A DNA stretch of 64,000 nucleotides from Flabesymbios commensalis. Taxonomy: Eukaryota; Annelida; Polychaeta; Terebellida; Flabelligeridae. Shown in pieces: positions 11,851 through 23,480 of the stretch (within the stretch, counting starts at the first letter, position 1; the number at the start of each line of letters is the position of its first letter). Both the position numbers and the translations under genes were made by a program. Below the pieces are notes generated by a model that saw nothing but the letters and a program-made list of their open reading frames with translations, had not been told where the DNA came from and ran no database searches. Where the stretch lies: assembly GCA_964017125.1 (NCBI GenBank), contig OZ024915.1, forward strand, positions 15,113,922 to 15,177,921, written 5' to 3'.

Positions 11851-12860
11851 GTAGATGTGGGTATATTATTAAAATCGGTGGATCTAAATAGACTATATAT
11901 TCCACGGACTTGAAAAGGAGACAAAAACACATCTGCGTTATAAATAATATACACATTGTTTTTTTAAATTGAATTCTTTAAATTTCATTTCATATTAATC
12001 TTCATTGGTGTTGGCAACAGTTTTACGTTGTTTCAGTCATTATAAACGACTTTACAAAATGGATGTCAACTATTGAATCGGTTCATAATATACGAGTTAT
12101 CTGGGTGCTAACTAATACTATGGCTCTGTTATGGGTCCCGCTCGTGCAATGCTAACTAGGTGTTGAGTAAAGATAACTGCTAAATTCAGTACGTGCTAAG
12201 TGGCACTTAAAGGTGATCTATCACCCCTTATATAGTATGAATGATTTTGTGACAAATAAATCAAAGTTGCCAAAAGATGGAGCACAAGTGTTTCCTTATA
12301 TGGGGTAATTGGCTATCATGTGACCCTCTGAGAGGGTCTCATGATAGCCAATCACTCCATATAAGGACATAATTATTCATACCATATAAGGGGTGATAGA
12401 TCACCTTTAACACCTAACTTACTGAAATTGAGTTCATATGCCAGCGAATCAGAACCTGTTAAGTGCTAATAAACGTGTTTAATTTAAAAACTAAACACTG
12501 TTAGAGTATTGAGACTAAATAATTTTGTTTCTTGTGGTATCAGACGTACAAATAAGTATTATTTTATTTTTTTGGGAATTTGGATTTGAGGAAAATAATT
12601 TTTTCGGCTATCGTGAAAAGTTGCAAAAAATGAGTTGGCATGTTATGGTTCTGGCACGTCGAAATAAACATTTTCGTCGGACCTCATGTTACCTGGCTAC
12701 TGGTGATATTGTATGTGAAATCTACGGACCACAAAACTCCACACAATCATTCCTCTTACAAAGTTGTTGGTAAACAGGCGTTTGGTGCACACGTGCTCCA
12801 GAACACTGCACATTAGGACAATTCTTACACTGCAAACTTTCAAGCAAGCTTTGAAAACAC
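10430..12860 (+). repeat. Segmental duplication SD1, copy 1
   Basis: It matches 34420-36128 in the same order and orientation, for example at CGCGAAGTACTTTAGGTATT, the HF6 element, the CGTACAAATAAGTAT segment and the CAAGCTTTGAAAACAC end. Positions 11055-11855 are absent from the other copy. It ends where a Tc1-family left end begins. Confidence 0.8.
12207..12410. repeat. HF6 MITE inside SD1
   Basis: 204-bp element flanked by TTAA, with AGGTGATCTATCACCCC and its inverse GGGGTGATAGATCACCT at the ends and a GGCTATCATGTGACCCTC palindrome inside. The orthologous copy in the other SD1 is at 35481-35684, so the insertion predates the duplication. Confidence 0.85.
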
Positions 12861-13385
12861 CCCACACCGCCCTCTAAAAATATTGATCCACCACACGCAT
12901 TATACATACTCAGTTGCAAATAGCCTCTGATCAATTTGAATTTACTCTGTGCATTATGAAGCTATTCGCCTGAAATTTGGCAACAGTATGTAACTGGTAT
13001 CTGATAACATTATTGTGCAAGAAAATATAGGAAAAATATCATTTGTTTAAAAAAATATGTGAGCAAAAAATGGTGGTTAAAAACAGGATATTCTATGGGG
13101 ATGGCATCGTGGTGGAAATGTAGAAATAATATGTGAACTCTCAAACAATCCTCCTGAGTAAAATTGACTAGAAAAAATAGCAATAAAACGGTTCTGATAC
13201 TTTGTTATCATCCACTTTATAAATATTCACTTTATTGTTTTTAAATCACTGCTGCACAGTCGAAAATGTCTTAATTATTCTTAAATTTGTCTGCGAATAA
13301 AATAATTCACTGAACATTTAATATTTGGTTGATTATCTTCTTGTTCTCATTAAGGTATCTAGTGCAGCAGCAGGCGGTCTCTAGT
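12860..13385. mobile_element. Left-end fragment of a Tc1-family element
   Basis: It starts with the inverted terminal text CACCGCCCTCTAAA...ATTGATCCACC and then matches the element at 27790-28170 up to TCTTGTTCTCATTAAGGTAT, where similarity stops abruptly. It contains only the end region and the last few transposase codons, so it is inactive. The preceding base pair is CA where TA would be expected. Its left junction is the same genomic position as the right junction of the other copy at 28988. Confidence 0.65.
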
Positions 13386-13679
13386 TACCCAGCCACAAAA
13401 AGTAACATTATGTGTTATATACCAAATTAAAGCTTAGCATATCTTGAGTAAGAAAAGTGATGGTGCTAAGTTCGCAGCTTAGAGGGATTTTTGTAATCTG
13501 AACTTGAAGTACACTACCGTAGGACAAAAAAGTGATCAAAATTTGACATGTCAAAATGACTGATACGCCAGTAATAAAGAGATCTATTTGCCTCCAGTGT
13601 CTACTGAATGCTCTCAATAACCAATAATTTGTAGCCAGCCTTTGATTATGTATCCCGGTAAACACGAAACATCTGTTCA

Positions 13680-14575
13680 ATGTTGAGCCAGCGCTGTGGA
13701 CGCTGGATTGGTAATCAGATATTTTCTTTCAATGTATCGATTCTGTAAACAAGAAACACATACTAAATACTGGGTTAATATTGGCACAGCGTCGCAGACG
13801 ATGGCCCAGCACTAAACGATTAGATCAACGTATTCTTTATATGGGTTACACATTTCCTGACATTGGAGACAGTATATACCTACATATGTATCTAATTCCG
13901 TATGTCCAGACTAATATTAGTTATTGTAGAAATAGGGAATAGGTACAGATGGCCGGAATGTCTTCGCAATAATATTTTATAGTTGGCATTAGAATAAACG
14001 CGCATGTAGGCTACTTATACTTGAAGATGCACATAGTTTTAGAAAACAAGACTTAATGCATGTACTTGTATTTGAACACACAAAATATTTCAAAAGACAC
14101 GACGTGCACATCTATTCAAATAAGAAATGATCTTGGCAAACTATCGCAACATATAATATATAAATTAAAACATGTAGTTTTACTTTGCACCACTAATGGT
14201 ATAGCTTAATTAATACATTACTATATCTGTACCATATTATTATTTAACGCGGCCTAATTTTATGTATTACATAAGAAACAATATAAATATATATCATTTA
14301 ATTCGTCATGCGAGAATTCGAAGTTGTCACAGTTTTCCGCATTGTCAATAGATCTATTGTCTTTTAATTCAGATACTACACAACAGACAAAGCAATTGCT
14401 TTGTATTTAAACTAAATTAAACAGAATAAGAATCTTTCCACCTCAGTAATCTCGATGTAGTTTATTCCACAAAAATGTGATAGCAGTGAGTAAACTACTA
14501 GTGTTGTGCTCATCATCTCACTCTTCTTCGGTCACAACAAAAATGATATTGATCACTAATATATTTTTTTAAGAG
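13680..14575 (+). repeat. Segmental duplication SD4, unique part of copy 1
   Basis: It matches 45570-46165 in order: AATGTATCGATTCTGTAAAC, an HF4-like core, ACATATGTATCTAATTCCGT, and CATCATCTCACTCTTCTTCG. Both copies lead directly into the same minisatellite, so the array and its flank were duplicated together. Confidence 0.75.
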
Positions 14576-16040
14576 AATGTGGAAACTTCTTCAGTGACCA
14601 AGATCACTTTTCTAATGGCTCCAGTGGTCAAGATCATTTTTGTAGTGGCTGAGATAACTTTTAATGTGGCTGTGATCACTTCTTCTGTGGACAAGAAAAA
14701 ATTTGTATTTGCTGACTTTTAAACTTTATAGACATAGCATAGTTTGTTTTTTGTGTGTTTTTTTTGTTTTTTTTTGTTTTTTCTCACGTCTAATGTATAA
14801 TCGTGTTTCATTTTGTTATGTACTGTGTATTGTATATGTATTATGAATGTATATATATATATATATGAAATCTGAAAATAAAAAGTTAAAAAAACAAACT
14901 TTTAAAGTGGCTCTGATCACTTCTTCAGTGCCCAAGATAACCTTTGTGGTGGCTGAGATAACTTTTAAAGTGGCCGTGATGACTTCTTTATAGGCCAAGA
15001 TTACGTTTGTGATAATTTTTAAAGTGGTTGCGATCACTTCTACGGTGTTTGTAACTTTTAAAGTGGCTGTGATGACATCGTCAGTGACCGAGAACAATTT
15101 TGTTGTGGCTGTGATAACTTTTGAAGTGGCTGTAATGACTTCTTATGTAGTCATTACCACTTTTATAGTGACCGAGATCACTTTTTTAGGGACTGACATT
15201 AGATGTTAGTGGCCAAGATAACTTTTGTAGCGGTTAAGATAACTTTTAAAGTGGCTGTGATCACTTCTTCAGTGGTCAAGATCACTTTTGTAGTGGCTGA
15301 GATAACTTTTAAATTGGCTGTGATCACTGCGTCAGTAGCCAAGATCACTTTGTAGTGGCTTAGATAATTTTTAAAGAGGATGTTATATATTCTTTAGTGG
15401 CCAAGATCACTTTTGTAGTGGTTTAGATACTTTTTAAAGTGGCTGTAATCCATTCTTCAGTGTCCAGTGCTGTTGAGCGGAGTAACCAGGCTACGCCACT
15501 GGCAATCCGCCCGAAGATTATGGCCAGATACGAGGAGGCCGCAGTTGCCCTTGGATGATTGCTGTAGACTGGTGCTTCCGTACAATCATGACAATGCCAT
15601 ACAGAGCATTCAACAGACGAAACAAATCCCTAATGACCCTCCCCAGATGGGGGCGAAAAGTACTACTACTAGCAGTCATCCAAGTACCCCATTCAGTGTC
15701 CAAGAGCACTTCTGTAGTGACTGAAACCACTTTTTAAGTGGCTGACATCATTTCGCTAATGTCAAATAGTACTTTTGTAATGGCTGAGATAACTTTCACA
15801 GTGGCAGTGATCACTTCTTCAGTGGTCAGGATCACTTTTGTAGTGGCTTAGATAATTTCAAATGTGGCTGTGATCACTTCGTCAGTGGCCAAAATCACTC
15901 TGTAGGGGCTTAGATAACCATATCAGTGGCTGACACCGGTTTGTTAATGGCCAAGATCAGTTTGTTTATGGCTGAGATCACCATTTTGGTGGCTGAGATA
16001 ACATTTCAGGTGGCTGTGGTCACTTCTTCAGTGGTCTAGT
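14576..16040. repeat. Minisatellite array 1 (63-bp unit = 3 x 21 bp)
   Basis: The degenerate tandem unit has three 21-bp subunits of the form AGTGGCtgagATaACTTTTaA, AGTGGCtgTGATCACTTcTTC and AGTGGCcaAGATCACTTTTGT. The array is interrupted at about 14700-14900 by AT-rich sequence containing a short (TA)n tract, and at 15467-15691 by a retroposon fragment. Since 21 is a multiple of three, one frame reads a seven-residue V-A-x-I-T-x-x repeat, but only short stretches remain open. The second array is at 46165-47850. Confidence 0.85.
15467..15691 (+). mobile_element. 5'-truncated retroposon-like insertion in the minisatellite
   Basis: The insert is flanked by an 11-bp target-site duplication, TTCAGTGTCCA, at 15456-15466 and 15692-15702. 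It matches the last about 225 bp of the 693-bp element at 61909-62601, including GGCCAGATACGAGGAGG and CGTACTACTACTAG-type text, and ends AGTACCCC. Loss of the left part with retention of the right end fits 5' truncation during reverse transcription. No known coding domain is recognised. Confidence 0.8.
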
Positions 16041-16259
16041 TTATCTCTCATGTTGTTTCAGGCAAACACGCTACACCTGAAATGGAAAATGATTTTTTAT
16101 CAGCGTGACAAGAATGTTTACGCTAAGTGCATAAATTGGCCAATGACAGACTTTCAACGAATAGAGAAACCGACTTCCATGCTCGTGTCCCCAAGTCAGA
16201 TCTTAAAACATGCAAAAAAAAACAATCATAAAAACAATCTTAAAACAAATGCTCAATAA

Positions 16260-17620
16260 GAAACCACTGCTATATTTGCTTATCTATATGATGGTGGTAT
16301 TAGAGGACATGTGAGTCGTGATGACCTTATGTCATACGAGCTGACCAGTGTACCCAGATCGCCTGCTGAGGCAGACGGTGCAAAGTTGGGTGCAACGAAA
16401 GCTGATCTCCTCCACATCCTAACAGATAAGGCAGACTATTTAGGCATCCTCCACCAGATAACACAACACATCTAGTTGATGCCATGGCTGTCCTTCGCTC
16501 ACTGACTCCAGAATCTTCTTACGACCACCTGGCCTTCAAGACATTAAAGTTGTTGCTAAAAGGCACGGGTATGAATTCCATTGTTCATTGTGTTGTACAC
16601 ACATACCCTGTCATTTCTGAGCATGTCAGACGAGATGATATCACAGGCGTTCTTCACTACAGCATTAAAAACAGGCGATTCCAAGCCAGTGCAGGCGAGC
16701 CTTACGATGTGGTTCCTATAAAGAAGAAATCCTCTCATTTCTACTATGTACATGGACAGATGATAAGGATGTCGAATTTGTCAAACTAGTGCAAAGCAAT
16801 AGCATAGTGTATGTAACCTATAGGAGAACTGTGTCAAATTAAATATAAATATTGCTGGATCCATCATGAACACACCTGAAGCAAATCTGTATTGTAATCA
16901 CGAGGAGGCAGACACACGCCTCCTTCTTCATGCCAAACACGCCAGTTTAGAGAGTCAAGAACCAATTCTACTGCGATCACCAGACACTGATGTCCTTGTT
17001 CTAACTGTATTCTTGTGTGTAAATGAGCAACTTTCCCTATTGTTTAGAGTACAGAAGAACAAGGCATTGGCATTATGTGGAGGTGACAAATATTGCTAGC
17101 ACCTTAGGCCAAAGTGTGTGTGATGGTCTAATAACGGAATGCACGCATTTAGTCAGTTAATGGTTGTGACTCCACCAGTAGATTTTCAGGATGTGGGAAA
17201 AAACAGTTATGAAATTACTTGTTGAAAATAATCATTATTTTGCAATGCAATGAAAAAAATTGGTGAAAACTTTGATGCAGATGTAGATACATTAAAATAA
17301 GCGGAGCGAGCTATCTGTCAGCTTTATAATTCTGCAGAATGCACCAACACAAATAAGGTTCGAAATCTGAAGTGGAATAGACAAACTATCGATATTACGA
17401 AGATGCCTTTTTGCCACAATAGTGCAATTCTGCATATTAAGAGAGTGTGTTATCAAGCAGCCATTTGGACAACTCCGTGTAGTACAATGAGATGCGCATG
17501 CAGAAAAAATAGTCGTCCATGTGTGGTGGCATGTATGTGCAATGAAGATTGCTGCAATTCTGAGAATATTGCCACTAGTGATGACGATAGTGACATTAAC
17601 TAAGCCTTTCTGAATCATTC
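16260..17620 (+). pseudogene. Old, broken element or gene copy with EADTRLLLHA and CXC-like segments
   Basis: Three separated segments recall a multicopy protein type seen in invertebrate genomes: an N-proximal stretch around 16320-16440, a segment with HEEADTRLLLHAKHA and SPDTDVLVLTVF around 16866-17030, and a C-terminal part with AAIWTTPCST then a Cys-rich C.CRKNSRPCVVACMCNEDCCN stretch around 17455-17570, like a tesmin/TSO1 CXC motif. The copy is clearly broken, with several breaks. Whether the parent is a host gene or a mobile-element gene is unresolved, so it is treated as a fossil. No intact flanking repeats were identified. Confidence 0.55.
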
Positions 17621-18075
17621 ACATTATTTTGTTCTACTTTGATGTTGATCACTACAAAATCACTGAAATTAAAAAAAATCAGTTGTCATATATTAAACGT
17701 TTAGAAATTGCGTAATAAAATAATCTGATTTCCTTTATTTCTGTGCTCACTTTTTAATTAATGGCGTTCAGCTTCTATTTGTAGCCTTAAAATGGTGGTC
17801 ATTTCGAATTTTGTGCAAATATACAATGACCAAGAAACTGGCATATATTTTATCGTATTCCTTAGCCCTTAAAACATATTTTTAAATACCAAAATTACAT
17901 TTCTATGTGAGATAGGTACTGAGATATCTTGAAATTGCGATCTGACCCTTTTTCATGCGATTTTTTTCTTATTTTGGACACTTTTTGAAGAAGCTACACA
18001 GTCTAATGTTTTTCCTGGTATAAAAACCTACAAAATAAGACCAAGAAACCTAATATGGGAGATTTGGCCCAAGGA
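17620..18075. other. Intergenic DNA
   Basis: No gene or clear repeat is visible between the broken CXC-like copy and the SD2b block. Confidence 0.4.
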
Positions 18076-18360
18076 CTATAAGTACACTGTACATGCGCTC
18101 TGCTCTACTGTGCATTAACAATTCGCTTAATGAAATTTGGACTCATTGAAATTATATATAATAGGCTAATGTGTGGATGAGTCTCTTCAACAGGTGTGAA
18201 AAGATGAGCAGTTATCAATACCATTAAATTTGAGCAATTTTTTTTATATCAATGCTACACGTATATATACCTGCTCTGACTTTGCCACACATCAGAATAT
18301 ATGTTACCCCCCTTAAACACATTATTATGCATTCATCCACAAAAAAACATATTTTCACTT
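18075..18360 (+). repeat. SD2b block, copy 1 (truncated)
   Basis: It matches 27305-27589, 31065-31676 and 37850-38132, with TGAGCAGTTATCAATACC and CACATTATTATGCATTCATCC in common. It stops at TATTTTCACT, the same point at which the 27265-27589 copy runs into the assembly gap. In the other two copies a minus-strand gene follows. Confidence 0.75.
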
Positions 18361-18439
18361 GTGATTGCTGACGAGTGAGTGAATATTGTTTTACGTCGCT
18401 TTTATTAGCCGATCAAATCACTGATATTAGAAACGAAAT

Positions 18440-19090
18440 GACTTTTAAACACCAAGATTTGGAAAACTTTGGTCTCAAATTAGCAAATATCCACTTGAAG
18501 TTGAGGGTCGCTGTAGCGAGTTATTTTTAAGTGAGTTGAAGTATTTAGGTTAGATTTTAGGGGTTAAAATGTGCACATTTTACATTAACCAACATTACTA
18601 AGAGTTTACACTACAGTCTGTTTATCCGGACATTTTTTAACAACATTATTTGCAGAATATGTTTTTCTCTCCCCCCAACATCCTTGAAAATATGGGGGTA
18701 TTTTGTAGTATAATATCGATGTTGGACATTTTGACATGTACTAACATTTTACAATGACAACTCACATTTCACAATTACCATGACACAATAATTATATTAC
18801 ATGCCAAATGGTCTAACTAACAAAATACACGAAGAAATTTCACAAAATTTGCCAGCGATGTTGGGGGGGGGGCGGGGATGTTATCCAAGAAAAAATACAC
18901 ACAAAACATTTGAATAGTGACTGAGAAAATTAAAAACAGGCTTCTCCCAGGATTTGATGAAACATACTGTTGATTTAATTTTAGATCGATTACAAAACAC
19001 ACATTTTCAGATCGATTACAAAACACAATATTTTTGCACGATCAATAGCTGTTTTGATCTCTGCTCAGTACATATGTGGTTAAGATATAA
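18440..19090 (-). repeat. Upstream arm of the inverted gene-B block
   Basis: This is the reverse complement of about 43717-44240, with shared text TTTGAATAGTGACTGAG, AGGCTTCTCCCAGGATTTG and GTTTTGTAATCGATCTGAAA-type segments. In the gene D unit this arm is separated from the gene-proximal part by a 3.4-kb transposon. It includes a degraded HF1 hairpin at 18485-18540. Confidence 0.75.
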
Positions 19091-19414
19091 TACGAGCTGA
19101 TCTCACACGATTAATAAGAACACTTTTCGGCAATAATAAAAACAAGTCATGGCAGTACTGGGGGCGGGGGGTAAATGAATGGTTTAGAATGACTTAGTAG
19201 GTGGACATATACTTTAACATTTCAATGCTTTCAGTTCTTATATTTCTCTTATTTCTTTTTGGTTATGCACATTCTGCCGTGCAAAAGCCAACATGCAGTA
19301 TATCCTTACCTTACAAGTAAGCAGATACTGCCTTTTGGCTTTACAGAGCTCCATTGTTAGTTACTGCTTTTCTAACAGGTACTTTGTACATACTGTGTTC
19401 TCATATCACATCAC

Positions 19415-19520
19415 ACATCAGACATAGAACCAACATTGGTTTAATGTTAGGTCAGCGTCGTAAACGATGGCACCACCTTAAACCAACACCCATTCAACGT
19501 ATCTTGTCTACTGGAAGCTC
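19415..19520. repeat. Degraded HF4 palindrome upstream of gene B
   Basis: Text such as AACCAACATTGGTTTAATG, GGTCAGCGTCG and CAACACCCATTCAACGT is an eroded HF4. The same copy lies upstream of genes C (33240-33395) and D (39885-40035), so it was present before these genes duplicated. Confidence 0.6.
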
Positions 19521-19696
19521 ACATGGAACTAGACGTTGAATCTAAGTTGGCTGAACATTTATCCAAATTTGCGTTATTTTGTCACATCTGCGTATAGATA
19601 TATAGCGTTATATAGCGAACAATGCCAGCGGTGCCGGGTTCATGACATCTATGACTCGTGAACGTGATTGTCGTTCAAAACAGTCACAAAAAGTGT

Positions 19697-19703
19697 TATA
19701 AAA
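19697..19703 (+). promoter_or_regulatory. TATA box of gene B
   Basis: TATAAAA, 57 bases upstream of the ATG, followed by CCCTCCGCTGTC. The element and flanks are conserved at genes C and D. Confidence 0.75.
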
Positions 19704-19759
19704 ACCCTCCGCTGTCATCAGACGGCATCATTCTCTGAAACCAGAACACTCAGCTCAAC

Positions 19760-20795
19760 ATGAAGTGCCTTATTCTCCTGGGTTTGGTGGCTGTAGCAGC
19801 ATCAGCAGCTGTTGGCTACCATGGTGACGGTTACCATGACAACCATCACGGTGGATACAGAGCAGGATTAACAGCTGTGTGAGTAACGTTACCATGGTTA
19901 CTGACATGAATCACGTATATTAGACGCTTTACAATTTATAACAGTCTATGTAGATTATATAACTTCAGTGTGATGAAGAGTAGCTCTAATCCATAAACAA
20001 TGATATAAATTGAAATACTAGTATAATACAATATATCCCTTTATAATCGAATTTAAAATGCATTGCTTGCTGATAAAAATATTATTGTTATTATTTTATT
20101 TTGTTGAATCTGCAATTACAGTTTAAATTGTTTGAGATATTTGGGATATTTTTGAGATATATATCTTTTTGAGACAACATTTGTGAGCTTGGAGATGTGC
20201 TTATTTCATTTGAAGTTGTGTAGTTTTATAGATCTATATTGTATTGAAGCCGGGGAGTCTATACAGACCTATACGTAATTCCAATTCGCATACATGTAGT
20301 CATACATTTTCCATGGACATACAAACCAGAAAGTTAGATTTCGATATAATGTATATGAATTATAACGCTCTGAAATTATGAGGTCTAGTAGAAAGAAATA
20401 TATATAAATTGGCAGCGATGTGTGAAAAACGGATTTCTTTTACTTTTAGCAGATATTATTTCTGAATTATATTTGATGGGTTATCCTATTTAATTATCCA
20501 AAATCAATATTTTGTTATTTTTTCAATCCTTGTCACAGTTTTATCTGACCATTACTTATTATGTTCCAGCCATGATGGTTACGCTGCCCCCTACTCCAAT
20601 GACAACCGCCAGAGACAAGTGAACCACATTGCTGAATATATCGGAACTGGAACAGGAACTGCCAGATTCGACGGTGTTCCCGGAACTCGCTACAACTTCC
20701 CTTACAGTGGTCACCATGGTTACAACAGCTACAACGATGGTCACCATGGTTACAGCAGCTACAACGATGGTCATCATGGTTACCAAGCCTATTGA
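19760..20795 (+). CDS. Gene B: secreted Gly/Tyr/His-rich two-exon protein (114 aa)
   Basis: Exon 1 is 19760-19878 and exon 2 is 20570-20795. The donor is CTGT|GTGAGT, the acceptor ATGTTCCAG, and the 691-bp intron splits a Val codon (GT/C). Residues 1-17 (MKCLILLGLVAVAASAA) form a signal peptide. Residues 18-40 read VGYHGDGYHDN...GYRAGLTAV. The conserved core starts [17 protein letters not shown] and includes [19 protein letters not shown]. Three GHHGY repeats follow, the first shortened, and the protein ends GYQAY. A poly(A) signal AATAAA is at 20833-20838. B is in opposite orientation to C and D but shares promoter, intron and 3' flank with them. Localisation is extracellular by signal peptide; the function is not recognised. 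Confidence 0.92.
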
Positions 20796-21099
20796 TTGCG
20801 TCACCATGATATCTATGTGTAGGAATGATGAAAATAAAAATATGTATAATTATTTACAGTCGTATTGATTATTTTGACGTGGAAAATTTATTTTTTTTAA
20901 ATACTTTTTAGCCCCAAGTAAAGTGCTGTATGTAGGCCTACACCGGAGTTATTCACTCACATTACCTATCAACGAATAACGGAGTAGGCGTGGTTATTTA
21001 CGTCGTCCTAATTGGTCCATGTCAAGTAATTTTGAAACCACTCATTGATTTGCTCTACTTAGATATGAAGAGCTTTGATCAGTCAGTGTCAGTGTCAAG

Positions 21100-22902
21100 C
21101 TTTGAAAACACACATATTCCAGTCTGCATATAGAATGAACTGATCGCCTACTTTTTAACATGGTTTCTAATGTTGGCTTCACTTTAATCTGGTAGACTAG
21201 TGGAACTCTTAGCACACTATGCAGCTGGAGACAAGCATCGGAAGAAAATATACAATAATATTGCTGTATTGTATTAATCTTCTGGTCTTAAAGAAGTCAG
21301 TACACTACCGTAAATATAGTAATACATTTGAATTGTATTAACAATGACCGCCTGTATTTTGTATAACCGCACAAGCAGCATAGCTTCATGTATATAGTTT
21401 GGACGACAGTCTTGAAATTTATATAAAGATGTCACTTATCAAATATTGGAAGCATATTAACCCTTACAGCGCGGGGATCGACTTTAGTCGTCAGAATCTG
21501 ACGTCCCAGGACTGAAAGGGTAAAGACATTTATAATGGACGTAGACCCATAACATAGGTATTCAAATGAAGCGGAAAAAGCTAAATAAAAAATTTATGAT
21601 GATTTCAAATTGAAAAAAACCTTTGATCTCCATGGTTTATACGAAAATATTTCAGCGCTTCAAGGGTTAAATCTGAAACCTGAAAATATTAAAACTGAAA
21701 CAAAGCCACCTGGAAACTTTGCATTTAATCTTTGGTCATCATGTATCAAAACGACGCTCGAAAGTAATGGATATTATATGGTAATGTGTGTCTCCTTGAT
21801 CAGTATCGCCAGAGAGCCCACAGCAAAATCTTCAACGACTAAATGAATGATCAAGCACTGGGCATTGGCATATATTATGGTATTTCACATGAGAGTATTG
21901 TTTGAAGTCTAGGGTTCGTTTTATTGTTTAGGGTGTAGGGGACCCTTTTCATCGACAGTGTTATTGGACCGGTTGGGACCCTAAGGATTTTTTTTGCTAC
22001 CATGTGGAATAGTATATAGTAGCTATCTCTGGTTTTGGTGCGGGAAACATATATGCCCCACGTACATAAATCATGATAAAGCTGTTTGCTGTTTAGATAT
22101 TATATGATGCATATTTTAAATACCCCGTGTTTTAGTTATACATTATTTATATATATAACTGATAAGCCTGGTTTTAAGTGTACCTATCATGACGATTCAC
22201 ATGTGATTTTATAGAACTAACAATGCAAACCCTGTTGGTACATATTCTATATACATTTGTATTTTTGTGACAAATAAGTCAGTAATGACTTTTAATTATG
22301 CTAATAAAACATCTATTATATTCTATATAATATCAAGTTAGGCACAGCTAACAAATTACGCACATTAAATACGATAATGAAATTGAAAAAGAAAAGTAAA
22401 ATATTAAGACCATGACCAACTTTAATCACCGAAAAGTAAGCTGTGTCTAAGTGACCACAAGCTACAGATAGACGTTGTTAGACACTCTAATGAAGCCATG
22501 ATATTTAAGTTTTGCCAACTAGGCATAGGAAATAAAGTACATTTTTTATTAAATGCCCGAGCTCCGAAAAGACCTTTTTAATAAATTAACGCTCAAAATA
22601 CCTAATTTTATTTGAATTGATAATAATTGTTTTGTATTGTATTGTATTGTATTGTATTATGTAATATTTCTTATATTAACCAGATGTTATTAGTATTTTT
22701 TAAATATTCAATATTGTCTTCTAGCAGCTAACGTGTTTCCAGCGAACACGAGACAATGACCCAATGTTCTTTTAATTTTGGTCTGACGTCGAAGACGTTC
22801 GACCAACATTAAAACAACATTGGGTAAATTTCTTGTGTTTGTCGTATTTCTTGTTTTACTGTGCTAGGTAAAACAGGTGTGAATGTGCGTCTGCCTAGGT
22901 CT
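21100..22902 (+). repeat. Segmental duplication SD2, copy 1
   Basis: It begins CAAGCTTTGAAAACACACAT and ATTCCAGTCTGCATATAG and matches 28989-31020 and 36128-37805. It contains an HF3 element (21461-21666, flanked by TTAA on both sides), a short (TATTG)n tract at about 22633-22658 and an HF4 palindrome at about 22735-22855. It ends GTCTGCCTAGGT, where a LINE starts; in the sister copies SD2b follows directly. No gene is seen. Confidence 0.8.
21457..21670. repeat. HF3 element with clean TTAA flanks
   Basis: TTAA at 21457-21460 and 21667-21670 bracket a 206-bp element that opens CCCTTACAGCGCGG and closes GCGCTTCAAGGG. The GTCAGAATCTGACGTC hairpin is near the left end. The sister copy is at 36474-36690. 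Confidence 0.8.
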
Positions 22903-23073
22903 GGGTTATGGATCAAATTAATTTCTTTTGGAATTACAGGCATACTTTTCGATGTCATCAGAAACATCTATAACAACATCAAGTCATGTGTAAATAGTAG
23001 GGTAAAAAATCTAACTTCCGTGACCGTGGAAAGGGGACCAAGGTTTTATGGTTTTATTCACTTCATTAGATGT
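22903..23073 (+). mobile_element. LINE fragment, part 1 (reverse transcriptase segment)
   Basis: The frame reads SGLWIKLISFGITG, ILFDVIRNIY and NNIKSCVN, which matches the conserved palm/finger segment of non-LTR retrotransposon reverse transcriptases (GLW.KL...GI.G......I..IY...KSCV). It starts exactly where SD2 similarity ends and is cut off after about 170 bp by unrelated sequence. It is probably the 5' part of the same truncated insertion that resumes at about 25440. Confidence 0.7.
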
Positions 23074-23250
23074 TAAAGTGACTGGCCCAGGCTAAAATCA
23101 TAAAAAAATCTGTGATTTTGTTTCGGGTTCTTAATATGACCATATGATGTAAACATGACGAATTTCCTGATTTCTAATTATTGACAACCATGTCAAAAAT
23201 AGGAAATGCGGGAATTTCGTCTCTATATCTAGCCCAACTAGGCTGAATAT
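23073..23250. repeat. Internally deleted HF7 MITE
   Basis: It starts TTAAAGTGACTGGCCCAGG and continues with ATATGACCATATGATGTAAA and the TTTCTAATTATTGACAACCA / GAAATTCGTCTCTATATCTAG inner palindrome of HF7. The middle of the left arm is missing. It sits at the break in the LINE. Confidence 0.7.
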
Positions 23251-23480
23251 ACACTGATATATACTGTGGTAACTTTTTTGGTATTATTTTTTAATCATTT
23301 CTAGATTCACTTTTAATTGGCATTCTTTTTCAAATATTTGTTTTTCATAATACAATTCCAATCGTTTTCCCCAGTTTAAATAATCCGAAGAGGAAGGGTT
23401 CACATTGAAGTGTGCCATTCGTGTCTGTGTTTGCGCACTAAGCTGAATGGATGATATTAAAATGAATATAATTGATTAAC

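Noticed and set aside
20559-20807. Antisense frames over exon 2 of the paralogues (MVTQSIGLVTMMTIVV type), also at 31954, 38376 and 7444
   Set aside because: Shadows of the real exon; the splice sites, signal peptide and core conservation all lie on the other strand.
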